The position numbers and the translations under genes were made by a program. The notes under the pieces were generated by a model. That model did not search any database. It saw only the letters and a program-made list of their open reading frames with translations, and had not been told where the DNA came from. Positions 16,883 through 23,741 of a stretch of DNA of 28,772 nt are shown here, piece by piece (position 1 is the stretch's first letter; each line of letters begins with the position of its first letter). Origin of the DNA: Candidatus Omnitrophota bacterium (GTDB lineage: Bacteria > Hinthialibacterota > Hinthialibacteria > Hinthialibacterales > JAKPRU01); assembly GCA_029570205.1 (NCBI GenBank), contig JAKQSI010000074.1, positions 1 to 28,772 on the forward strand, in the 5' to 3' direction.

Positions 16883-18166
16883 TTACGGTTGTGAGGGTTC
16901 CGCATCCCGAGCAGTACGAAATCCGTAGCTGCCATGACGGTCTTGAGGGGAACGGGGATAGCGATGGCTGGCCCTGGCGTAATAATCGTTGAATGTCCAG
17001 GAGCCGCCCCGCAAGACACGCAGGTTTTCTGAATACTTTTCTAATATCGTAGCGGTATTCGGATAGGGCTGAAACCGGTCCGCCACCCATTCGGCCACAT
17101 TTCCCGCCATATCCAGCGCGTGATATGGGCTTTCCCCCTCCGGAAAAGACCCCACCGACGCAGTTCCGCGAATCCCGCTTTCCCAAGTATTACAGCGCGT
17201 CGAGTCAAAATAATCTCCCCACGGATAGATCCGCCCATCCGTTCCGCGTGCGGCCTTTTCCCACTCCCGTTCTGTCGGCAATCTGGCCTCCGACCACTTC
17301 GCGTAGGCCGTTGCATCTTCCCAATTTACCCAGGCAACCGGATGATCCTCCAGCCCTGAAGGAATAACTCCCCGTTCCCAGTGCATCGGTGTCCGATAAC
17401 CCGTCGCGTCCGTAAAACGCTTATACGCAGCATTTGTAACTTCCGTTTTATCAATATAAAACGACGGAATATCGATTGTCGCACAGGGCGACTCGCAAGG
17501 GTCGCCATTGTCCGATCCGAATACAAACTTTCCACCGGGAACATACACCATACCCGGATACTTGTTCAAAATCTCATCGGGAATCTTCGGTGTCGGTGTG
17601 TCTGTGGGCCGTAGTTCGGGAAACGGAGTGGGGGTGGAGAACTTTTCAAGAGGGATCGAGAATAACTCCGAAATAATGGAACGACCCCATTCCCCGATCA
17701 GATCTTCCACTGCGCACGGAGATTTTTCTCGAAACAGGTCCAGAAGAAAATCCTCCGAGGCGCAATCGATCAGCCGGACAGTCACCCCCACCTTCTCACC
17801 CTGCCGGTCCACATGCCCCGCAAGCACCCGATCCGCACCCAGAAGCCGCCCCATCGCCACAAACTCACGAAGCTCAAAACAGGGCCAGGGAAATCGGTGC
17901 GCCTGAAGAATGGAATACATGGACTGCTTGTCAATAACACGATACAACCCGCTTCGTGTGACTTCCCTGCGGATAAATTCGCTGAACGCAGCCGCCTCGG
18001 CAGCGGCGGCTTCTCCCTGCGATTTGAGGTCGGTAATAACCAGGAGCGGAGGTGGAGTCGGATAGGCCGACTGCCCATAAACAGATGGGATAAACCAGGC
18101 TGATAAAAGAAAAATCCAGAAAAAACAGGGAGTTGCGACACGGAATACCCCGCCCGGATTACGCAT
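16883..18166 (-). CDS. Exported protein with CsgG-like domain fused to FGE-sulfatase-like (SUMF1) domain
   Basis: A 427-residue protein. Residues 1-31 form a signal peptide ending SVYGQ. Residues 40-170 (PPPLLVITDLKSQG, RSGLYRVIDKQSMYSILQ, MGRLLGADRVLAGHVDR) resemble the CsgG/TolB-like domain that begins many envelope lipoproteins. A Pro/Thr linker follows (177-195). Residues 205-421 are a formylglycine-generating-enzyme fold: MVYVPGGKFVFGS, FYIDKTEVTNAAYKRF, HPVAWVNWEDATAYAKW, RLPTEREWEKAARG, NVAEWVADRF, LRVLRGGSW, YGFRTARD. True FGE uses paired cysteines in the C-terminal core; none is present there, so enzymatic activity is unlikely and ligand binding more plausible. ATG 18166 is chosen for its signal peptide and its two-base gap from the upstream stop. 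A longer reading starts at 18184. It is co-transcribed with the TPR gene. Confidence 0.82.
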   Translation of the reverse strand: MRNPGGVFRVATPCFFWIFLLSAWFIPSVYGQSAYPTPPPLLVITDLKSQGEAAAAEAAAFSEFIRREVTRSGLYRVIDKQSMYSILQAHRFPWPCFELREFVAMGRLLGADRVLAGHVDRQGEKVGVTVRLIDCASEDFLLDLFREKSPCAVEDLIGEWGRSIISELFSIPLEKFSTPTPFPELRPTDTPTPKIPDEILNKYPGMVYVPGGKFVFGSDNGDPCESPCATIDIPSFYIDKTEVTNAAYKRFTDATGYRTPMHWERGVIPSGLEDHPVAWVNWEDATAYAKWSEARLPTEREWEKAARGTDGRIYPWGDYFDSTRCNTWESGIRGTASVGSFPEGESPYHALDMAGNVAEWVADRFQPYPNTATILEKYSENLRVLRGGSWTFNDYYARASHRYPRSPQDRHGSYGFRTARDAEPSQP

Positions 18167-18168
18167 AG

Positions 18169-18930
18169 TTAAATTCCAAACCATCGCCCTGAATGCTGAC
18201 GTTCAATCAGTGCGAGAAGCTGTTGGCGAGCCTGTGAATGATTGGGATTCAACTCCAGTGCCCGCTCGTACTCCTGACGGGCCAATTCCCACTGGCGCTG
18301 GTCCTGATGAATCCTTCCCAAAACATAGTAAATCTCTGCACTTTGAGGATTTAACGCTTCCGCTTTCGCCAGTTCCTCAATCGCTCCTTCATCCCAACAG
18401 TGGTCATAATACTCGAATGCAATGCGCGTGTACGTATTGCACATCTCATCGACAACCTGCTTGGCCAGTTCGTCGTTCGGGTTCTCGGCCAGAACGGCTT
18501 GGAATGCCTCAAGGGCTTTACGGTAATCCTGTTGCGCAATCAGTTGTCGCGCGGTCAGAACGCCTTCCTCCCAGCGTTTTTGCTTGTGACGAAGGTTGAT
18601 CGACTCAATGCGCCGGTTCGCCTCGACATTCTGAGGATTCCGTTTGAGCGCCTGAAGATACTCCAGAACAGCCTGTTCATCCGCCGCTTTCTTCTCGTAA
18701 TGTTCACCGCGAAGGAGATAAAAGTCTGATTCCTCTCCCTTTATGACTTCCTTAATGTTCGATTTCCGCAGGCCGACAAAGTCTCCGGTGACAGTTTCGA
18801 CAACCAGAAGCGTCCCGGTATCCTCGATAATTCGGCACGGCAGAACCCCGGTTTCGGTGCGAACCTGGTCCGGTACGGCCCAAACAAACGTGATCGGCAA
18901 GAAAATAAGAAAAAGTGTAATTTTTTTCAT
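18169..18930 (-). CDS. Exported tetratricopeptide-repeat protein
   Basis: A 253-residue protein. The ATG at 18930 starts MKKITLFLIFLPITFVWA, a classic signal peptide, with GAGGAA eight bases upstream; the longer reading adds 13 odd residues. Residues 20-60 (TGVLPCRIIEDTGTLLVVET and DFVGLRKSNIKEVIKGEES) form a small beta-rich domain of the kind that precedes TPRs in envelope proteins. Residues 70-250 hold about four TPR units, for example AVLEYLQALKRNPQNVEANR, KALEAFQAVLAENPNDELAK, AIEELAKAEALNPQSAEIYY and ARQEYERALELNPNHSQARQ. TPRs are protein-binding scaffolds. Its stop is two bases before the start of the SUMF1-like gene, so the two proteins are probably made together and may interact in the periplasm. 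The partner is unknown. Confidence 0.85.
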   Translation of the reverse strand: MKKITLFLIFLPITFVWAVPDQVRTETGVLPCRIIEDTGTLLVVETVTGDFVGLRKSNIKEVIKGEESDFYLLRGEHYEKKAADEQAVLEYLQALKRNPQNVEANRRIESINLRHKQKRWEEGVLTARQLIAQQDYRKALEAFQAVLAENPNDELAKQVVDEMCNTYTRIAFEYYDHCWDEGAIEELAKAEALNPQSAEIYYVLGRIHQDQRQWELARQEYERALELNPNHSQARQQLLALIERQHSGRWFGI

Positions 18931-18977
18931 GGCAAGTTCCTCATATCCATAAGGAATGGGTACTCTCACACTTTATT

Positions 18978-19005
18978 ATTATAGAATATACATTGTTAAT
19001 GTCAA
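18978..19005 (-). promoter_or_regulatory. Near-consensus sigma-70 promoter of the TPR-SUMF1 operon
   Basis: On the minus strand, TTGACA (19005-19000) and TATAAT (18983-18978) are perfect consensus hexamers separated by 16 bases. The surrounding DNA is AT-rich, and the start of transcription would lie about 40 bases before the TPR ATG. Strong constitutive expression is expected. Confidence 0.8.
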
Positions 19006-19079
19006 CTATCTTTCGCCAAAAAATTGCATTTTTTCAGTTCCCCCGCGATTTCCTAACCCGCAATTGTTCCAGGTTCATG

Positions 19080-19108
19080 TTGACTGGGGGAGACACCAAC
19101 CCTATGGT
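19080..19108 (+). promoter_or_regulatory. Likely promoter of the ABC-F gene
   Basis: TTGACT (19080-19085) and TATGGT (19103-19108) are separated by 17 bases. This puts the transcription start near 19115, about 73 bases before the ATG and inside the first hairpin of the leader. Confidence 0.5.
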
Positions 19109-19109
19109 A

Positions 19110-19161
19110 TTTTCGCTTCTGCGAAAAGGCTGCGAATCGCGCCTTCAGGTGGCAGTTTTTT
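19110..19161 (+). promoter_or_regulatory. Hairpin-rich leader of the ABC-F gene, possible attenuator
   Basis: A perfect seven-base hairpin TTTTCGC-ttct-GCGAAAA (19110-19127) is followed by an imperfect stem (CTGC 19130-19133 with GCAG 19152-19155, and CGCC 19140-19143 with GGTG 19148-19151). That stem runs straight into six T at 19156-19161. This is terminator-like and lies just before the ribosome-binding site. Several ABC-F genes in other bacteria are controlled by ribosome-mediated attenuation, so the arrangement is suggestive. The lower stem has a six-base bulge, so it may be weak. Confidence 0.35.
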
Positions 19162-19187
19162 CCCTTTTGATTCATACGGAGGTTTCA

Positions 19188-20801
19188 ATGCTTGCCCTGG
19201 CGGGTGTCACGTTGGCCTATGGCGACCGGAAAATCCTGGATAATGTCAATTGGAATATCGGGGATGGCGACCGGGTGGCGCTGGTGGGTCCGAACGGCGA
19301 AGGCAAAAGCACGCTGTTGAAGGTTGCCTGCGGGGTCCTTCTGCCCTCCGAAGGAGAAATCATCAAGCCGAAAAACCAGACCGTGGGTTATCTCCCGCAA
19401 AACGTAATGCAAACCAGGGGGGAGCGGCTGTGGGATCATGTACTCAGCGGACATGAGGAAATCCTGGCTGCCGGGGAGGAACTCCACGCGCTCGAAGACA
19501 GACTGGCCTTTCCCGTTAACGACAAAGACAAAATGGCCCGGTTGCTTCGCCGATATGGGGACCTTCAGGAGAATTTCGCGCGTATCGGCGGGTACGACCT
19601 GGAGACGGAAGCCGCACGGATTCTCTCCGGTTTGGGCTTTTCCAAAGGACGATGGCATGACCTGACCGACATCTGGAGCGGCGGCTGGCAGGTGCGTATC
19701 GAGCTGGCCCGTCTTCTGCTCCGCCGTCCCGATACCCTTCTGCTTGATGAACCGACCAATTATCTCGACTTGGAAAATATCGAGTGGCTGGAATCGTTTC
19801 TCCTGAATTATCCGGGGGCGGTTGTGCTGGTTTGCCATGACCGTGTGTTTCTGGACCGGGTGGCTCTGCGCACAACCGAGATCGAGCGGGGCCAGCTGAT
19901 CGAATACAGAGGAAACTATTCCTTTTATGAGCGTGAGAAAGACCTGCGTCGGGAACAGCTGGAGGCCACGGCCAAACATCAGGAGAAAAGGATCGAACTG
20001 GTCGAGCGGTTTATCAACCGATACCGCGCGGACAAGAAGCGGGCCAAGCAGGTTCAGAGCCGGATCAAGATGCTGGAGAAGATGGAGACCGTCGATGTCC
20101 CCGTGTACCGTCGCCGTCTGCAAGTCCGATTTCCTCAGCCGCCGCGAAGTGGAAAGGATGTTCTTCGGGTTCGGAATCTCAGCAAGGCTTATGGTTCCAA
20201 TGTCGTGTTCTCGAATGCGCAATTCACGATTCAGCGCGGGGATCGTGTTGCGCTCGTCGGGCTGAACGGCGCGGGAAAATCGACCATGATGCGGATTCTG
20301 AACCAGCGGGAAGAGCCGACAACGGGCACCGTGGAAATCGGGTACAACGTCTTTCCGGCATACATGGCACAGGACCATGCAGACAACCTCGTGGGTCGTC
20401 AAACCATCCTGGAGGAGATGGAAGACGGATCATCACCGGAGACCCGCGCGAATCTGCGGGGACTTCTGGGAGCATTCCTGTTTTCCGGGGATGAGGTACT
20501 CAAGCCGGTCCGTGTCCTTTCCGGCGGAGAGAAAACCCGTCTTGGATTAGCGAAACTTCTGTGCAGCGAGTTCAACCTGCTTCTACTGGATGAGCCGACC
20601 AACCATCTGGATCTGATCTCCAAGGAAGTTCTGTCGGAAGCCATGGAGGCTTATACCGGCACGGTGGTGTTTGTATCGCACGACCGGCGGTTTCTGAGAC
20701 GGGTGGCAACGAAAGTGATCGAGATAAAGGACGGTGTGGTAACCGAGTACCCGTGGCCATACGAAGACTACGAATGGTATGTACACCATGAAGGAAAATA
20801 A
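19188..20801 (+). CDS. ABC-F family ATPase (translation factor type)
   Basis: A 537-residue protein with two ABC cassettes and no membrane segments, the layout of ABC-F proteins that bind the ribosomal E site and rescue stalled or antibiotic-bound ribosomes. First cassette: Walker A GPNGEGKS (34-41), signature WSGGWQ (163-168), Walker B LLLDEPTN (184-191). Second: GLNGAGKS (358-365), LSGGEKTR (444-451), LLLLDEPTN (464-472). Between them lies a charged coiled-coil linker (about 245-320, RREQLEATAKHQEKRIELVE onward), the P-site tRNA interaction motif of this family. The SGGW form of the first signature is seen in the YheS/Uup-like branch. GGAGG lies five bases before the ATG, so the longer reading starting at 18993 is rejected. 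Antibiotic resistance cannot be inferred from sequence. It is convergent with the ferredoxin and shares its terminator. Confidence 0.93.
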   Translation: MLALAGVTLAYGDRKILDNVNWNIGDGDRVALVGPNGEGKSTLLKVACGVLLPSEGEIIKPKNQTVGYLPQNVMQTRGERLWDHVLSGHEEILAAGEELHALEDRLAFPVNDKDKMARLLRRYGDLQENFARIGGYDLETEAARILSGLGFSKGRWHDLTDIWSGGWQVRIELARLLLRRPDTLLLDEPTNYLDLENIEWLESFLLNYPGAVVLVCHDRVFLDRVALRTTEIERGQLIEYRGNYSFYEREKDLRREQLEATAKHQEKRIELVERFINRYRADKKRAKQVQSRIKMLEKMETVDVPVYRRRLQVRFPQPPRSGKDVLRVRNLSKAYGSNVVFSNAQFTIQRGDRVALVGLNGAGKSTMMRILNQREEPTTGTVEIGYNVFPAYMAQDHADNLVGRQTILEEMEDGSSPETRANLRGLLGAFLFSGDEVLKPVRVLSGGEKTRLGLAKLLCSEFNLLLLDEPTNHLDLISKEVLSEAMEAYTGTVVFVSHDRRFLRRVATKVIEIKDGVVTEYPWPYEDYEWYVHHEGK

Positions 20802-20838
20802 AAATCGGGGAACAGCCTCGCGGATATTCCCCGATTTT
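20801..20838. terminator. Bidirectional intrinsic terminator between abc-F and ferredoxin genes
   Basis: A perfect 12-base inverted repeat, AAAATCGGGGAA (20801-20812) and TTCCCCGATTTT (20827-20838), has a 14-base loop. It starts at the last base of the ABC-F stop codon. The ends of the stem give T-runs on both strands, so it can stop transcription from both convergent genes. Confidence 0.85.
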
Positions 20839-20872
20839 CCCTCGGTGAAAGGTACGTTTTCTGTTATTACTT

Positions 20873-21046
20873 CTACTTCATGGAAATCGCCTGGTTGGGA
20901 CAAGTGTCCACACAGACTTCACAGTCCGAGCACTCGTCGGCATCCACTTTCGCTTTTCCATCAGTGACTGAGATCGCTCCCGTGGGGCAGGAGTCCACGC
21001 AGTCTTCACATCCATCGCATTTCGCCACATCAACAAATGCCGGCAT
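20873..21046 (-). CDS. Small 2[4Fe-4S] ferredoxin
   Basis: A 57-residue electron carrier. It has two complete cluster motifs, Cx2Cx2Cx3CP at C10-C13-C16-C20 and C39-C42-C45-C49, as in bacterial clostridial-type ferredoxins (about 55-60 residues). Four cysteines of each motif ligate a 4Fe-4S cluster, with the fourth cysteine of one motif usually serving the other cluster. The product is acidic (many Asp and Glu, few Lys) and has no signal peptide, so it is cytosolic. A near-perfect AAGGAGG lies seven bases before the ATG. It stands alone, with no partner oxidoreductase beside it, so its redox partner is unknown. It suggests low-potential or anaerobic metabolism but does not prove it. Confidence 0.95.
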   Translation of the reverse strand: MPAFVDVAKCDGCEDCVDSCPTGAISVTDGKAKVDADECSDCEVCVDTCPNQAISMK

Positions 21047-21088
21047 AACTGATCCTCCTTGGATACAATTCGTACAGAGATTCTTGTG

Positions 21089-21116
21089 TTCTGTAACTGA
21101 ATGGCCTTTTACAGAA
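21089..21116. promoter_or_regulatory. Perfect inverted repeat upstream of the ferredoxin gene (operator-like)
   Basis: TTCTGTAA (21089-21096) and TTACAGAA (21109-21116) are exact inverted copies 12 bases apart, 43-70 bases upstream of the ferredoxin ATG. The symmetry and location suit a dimeric regulator, but the binding protein is unknown. It also abuts the palindromic element at 21120, so it may be part of that insertion. Confidence 0.35.
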
Positions 21117-21119
21117 TCA

Positions 21120-21333
21120 CGTCATCGCGAGGAGCGAAGCGACGTGGCGATCTCAGGCTTGCGCGTTCAAACCATGAAATGGCCATGCTCCGCTCCTGAG
21201 AAAGCTCGCTCTTCGACAGGCAGAGACGCCTGTCCCACCAGTAGGCCAGGCGTCTCTGCCTGGCAAATAAGGGTGGGAAGCGCGTTTCCTTCATCCAATC
21301 ACCGGCCCCGCCGGAGGGAGGCTCGCAATGACG
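21120..21333. repeat. Palindromic intergenic repeat element A (about 214 bp)
   Basis: The ends are imperfect inverted copies: CGTCATCGCGAG on the left and CTCGCAATGACG on the right (one mismatch). Internally it shares acgtggcgatctcaggct followed by a g-c-rich tail and gttcaaacca with the element at 23572-23685 (read on the opposite strand). It has no coding capacity and fits a small non-autonomous mobile or REP-type element. A second inverted repeat sits in its middle. Confidence 0.7.
21217..21262. repeat. 16-bp perfect inverted repeat inside element A
   Basis: CAGGCAGAGACGCCTG at 21217-21232 and CAGGCGTCTCTGCCTG at 21247-21262 are exact inverted copies separated by 14 bases. The two arms also contain shorter internal palindromes. 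This strong stem could be a nested insertion within the larger repeat. Confidence 0.75.
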
Positions 21334-21409
21334 GCATGTGTTAAGACTATTCATTTACATTACACCAGCATATTGCCATTTTGGAGTAACAGCGGCAAGA
21401 TCGCGGGCG

Positions 21410-23473
21410 CTACAGATCCAGTCTGGCAAACTGGGAGGGGTCCAGCCCAGTTCCGGAGAATATCGGGATCCATTCGCCTCGCTGTCCGGTAACCCCATCC
21501 ATTCGAGTGACATTGATCCGCCAGTCTGTGCGAGGAGGGGCTTCCTGGATCATCCCTGCCAGCGGAATTGCCACCTCCACAGTCCACCCTGTCTCATTGA
21601 TTGAGGTCATCGCAATGGCATCGCTGTTCCAAGTGAGGTCGCTTCCACGCATATCCAGAATGTCCCCCGTGGCGGCAACGAAAAACTGATAGAAGCGCAG
21701 GCCGTTCCAGATATAGACAGCGATATTCTCCACGCGGTCCATTCGCTCATAGTCCGGACTGGTTTCTTCCAGGTCCTGGAGCCGCGCAGGGTCCTGTTCC
21801 ACGTGCGCTCCGATGAAAAGTTTCTCCTCATTTGTCATAAACAAAACCTGACTTTTCTTCTCCTGAAAAGCGGTTCCTTCATCGACAAGGAAGCGGTCCA
21901 CCATCGGTGCCTTGCTCCAGTCTTTTTCATCCAAACGTGCGTCGATTACCGGCGCATGACGAATCCGCTTCGGCTTGAGCTCTTCCTCCAGGGCAACTTT
22001 GAGTGGGTGAACCCAGAGGCTTCGATTGCGAAATCCCACATTCTTCACGGTCGGCGCAACATTTACCACCAGGTCTAAAGTCGGCAGGGGATAGACATTC
22101 TCCCGTTCTGCCTGTGCTGTGCAGCGCAAATCAAGGTCTTGCCCAGGCTCTAAGGGGAGGCGGAATTCCGCTGGATTGATCTTCCACAAGTTTCCCCCCA
22201 GCCATCGCCCAACAACGACAATCGGAACCTGAAACTGCGTTTTGGTTTGCAGATGTACCTCTGTCTCCCGGCCGCGGCGACCGACCAGAACGGGGAATAT
22301 CTCATCGGCGGCTTGACGCAGGTCGCGATCCAACACGAGTGATTCATAGGATACATACTCTTCAGGCGACACCAGGGATTGCTTGTCCAGAATGAATGAA
22401 TCAATGCCTTTCCCTTCGATGTCGATTACCCGCCCGACAATGCGGTCCCCACCGACATCCAGCACAACGAAATGATGGCAGGATCTCTGGAATGCGGAAT
22501 ACGGCCGGCCCACAACCGGGTAAAGCGGAGCGCCTCCACCGCCTGTTGTGATATGCATCACCCCGCGCTGCGGCTCCCGCAGAACCGCCCCGATTGGATA
22601 AGTCCGGTGATAATGGTGATCGTGACCCGACACCGCCAGATCCACACCGTACTCCTGGAAAAGGCTTTGCCAAGTCCATTTGAAATCCGGCATGGGCCGC
22701 GTGGGATGCACATTAAATAACGGATGATGAAACAGCACGATGGTCCATTCCTGTCGATTCTTCTGAATATCCTGAACCAGCCATTTGTACTGTTCGCTGT
22801 CTTCCCCTCCCGGCAGGCAACTATCCAAACCGATGATATGCACATTCGCATAATCCGTGGACCACCACATCTCGTTTCCCGGAAGAGAAACGTAGTTGTA
22901 GTAATTCTCCGATTCCTGCTCGTGATTTCCGGGAACTGTGAACCAGGTCGTTGAAGCCGCAAAAGGAGAAATGGGGTCGAAAAACTCACGTTTCCATTGT
23001 TCCCGCACCATTCCGCTGGTGACCAGATCGCCCGCATGAAGGACCAGGTCCGGGGATTCGCGCGCGATCAATGTGGCAATCCGCTTATGGACATCCCGGT
23101 TAGTGCGGGAATCGCCGTACAGAACAATCCGACATTGCCGGGTTCCCTCTGCCGGGGCGGTCTGGAATTGTGCCGATGGGGAAAGCTGGTCTTCCCAGGA
23201 ACACCGATACCGATAGGCGGACCCCGGCTTCAGGTCGGTCAAGGTGACTTCATGGATTATCCGAGGTTGTGTCTCCGCCGCGGCCATGGAAAGTTCATCT
23301 TCTCCATAGACCACTTTCCCGACACTGGGAGATAAGGTCTCCCACATGATGGTGACGCCATCCGATTTGATATTCTGCAGGTATGGTCCCAGAACCGGCT
23401 GGGAGAAACCGGAGATTGCCGACGAAAGCAGGATCGTCAATACGACACATAGATGTGTTCGAGCCTCTCTCAT
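21410..23473 (-). CDS. Secreted purple-acid-phosphatase-like metallophosphoesterase with C-terminal CBM9-like domain
   Basis: A 687-residue protein. Residues 1-25 form a signal peptide ending SGFSQ. Residues 26-105 are a fibronectin-III-like module (GPYLQNIKSDGVTIMWETLS, YRYRC) as in purple acid phosphatases. The metallophosphoesterase core (about 114-345) has YGDSR (D121), AGDLVTSG (D149), GNHE (N183, H184), FHHP (H249) and SGHDHHYHR (H284, H286), which supply a complete two-metal site. Residues about 515-687 (HAPVIDARLDEKDWSKAP, SDAIAMTSINETGWTVEVAI, RINVTRMDG) match CBM9/DOMON-like modules. The enzyme would hydrolyse phosphate esters outside the cytoplasm while bound to polysaccharide or surface; the substrate is inferred only from family. 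The start at 23473 is supported by AAAGGAG and the signal peptide. It is monocistronic, with repeats on both sides. Confidence 0.9.
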   Translation of the reverse strand: MREARTHLCVVLTILLSSAISGFSQPVLGPYLQNIKSDGVTIMWETLSPSVGKVVYGEDELSMAAAETQPRIIHEVTLTDLKPGSAYRYRCSWEDQLSPSAQFQTAPAEGTRQCRIVLYGDSRTNRDVHKRIATLIARESPDLVLHAGDLVTSGMVREQWKREFFDPISPFAASTTWFTVPGNHEQESENYYNYVSLPGNEMWWSTDYANVHIIGLDSCLPGGEDSEQYKWLVQDIQKNRQEWTIVLFHHPLFNVHPTRPMPDFKWTWQSLFQEYGVDLAVSGHDHHYHRTYPIGAVLREPQRGVMHITTGGGGAPLYPVVGRPYSAFQRSCHHFVVLDVGGDRIVGRVIDIEGKGIDSFILDKQSLVSPEEYVSYESLVLDRDLRQAADEIFPVLVGRRGRETEVHLQTKTQFQVPIVVVGRWLGGNLWKINPAEFRLPLEPGQDLDLRCTAQAERENVYPLPTLDLVVNVAPTVKNVGFRNRSLWVHPLKVALEEELKPKRIRHAPVIDARLDEKDWSKAPMVDRFLVDEGTAFQEKKSQVLFMTNEEKLFIGAHVEQDPARLQDLEETSPDYERMDRVENIAVYIWNGLRFYQFFVAATGDILDMRGSDLTWNSDAIAMTSINETGWTVEVAIPLAGMIQEAPPRTDWRINVTRMDGVTGQRGEWIPIFSGTGLDPSQFARLDL

Positions 23474-23571
23474 GAGAACGCTCTCCTTTCCGGAATGCAC
23501 TACCCTTCTGTTTCCGGTTAGCATAATGTCAAATCCGGTCAGTGGCGAGAGGGACAGCACTTTGCTCGCGC

Positions 23572-23685
23572 CCGTCATTCCGAGGAGCGATGCGACGTGG
23601 GAATCTCGTGGTTCGAACGTGCGAGCCTGAGATCGCCACGTTTCGGCTCCTTCGCAGACTCAGGAGCCGAAACTCGCGATGACGG
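23572..23685. repeat. Palindromic intergenic repeat element B (about 114 bp)
   Basis: It is related to element A: inverted ends CCGTCATTCCGAG on the left and CTCGCGATGACGG on the right, plus the shared internal stretch read on the opposite strand. It has its own perfect 11-base stem, TTTCGGCTCCT (23641-23651) and AGGAGCCGAAA (23662-23672). A further partial end, ggctcgcgatgatggg, follows at about 23702. It sits between the start of the phosphatase gene and the glycosyltransferase gene. Confidence 0.7.
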
Positions 23686-23741
23686 GATGGACACGGTTTG
23701 CGGCTCGCGATGATGGGACGGGAAAGAATACCTGCGCACGG

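Noticed and set aside
18993-19187. Longer start for the ABC-F protein
   Set aside because: The extra 65 residues have no family similarity, the region holds promoter-like and hairpin sequences, and a strong GGAGG site sits before the ATG at 19188.
23679-23741. Upstream extension of the glycosyltransferase
   Set aside because: This stretch overlaps the end of the palindromic element and encodes no conserved residues.
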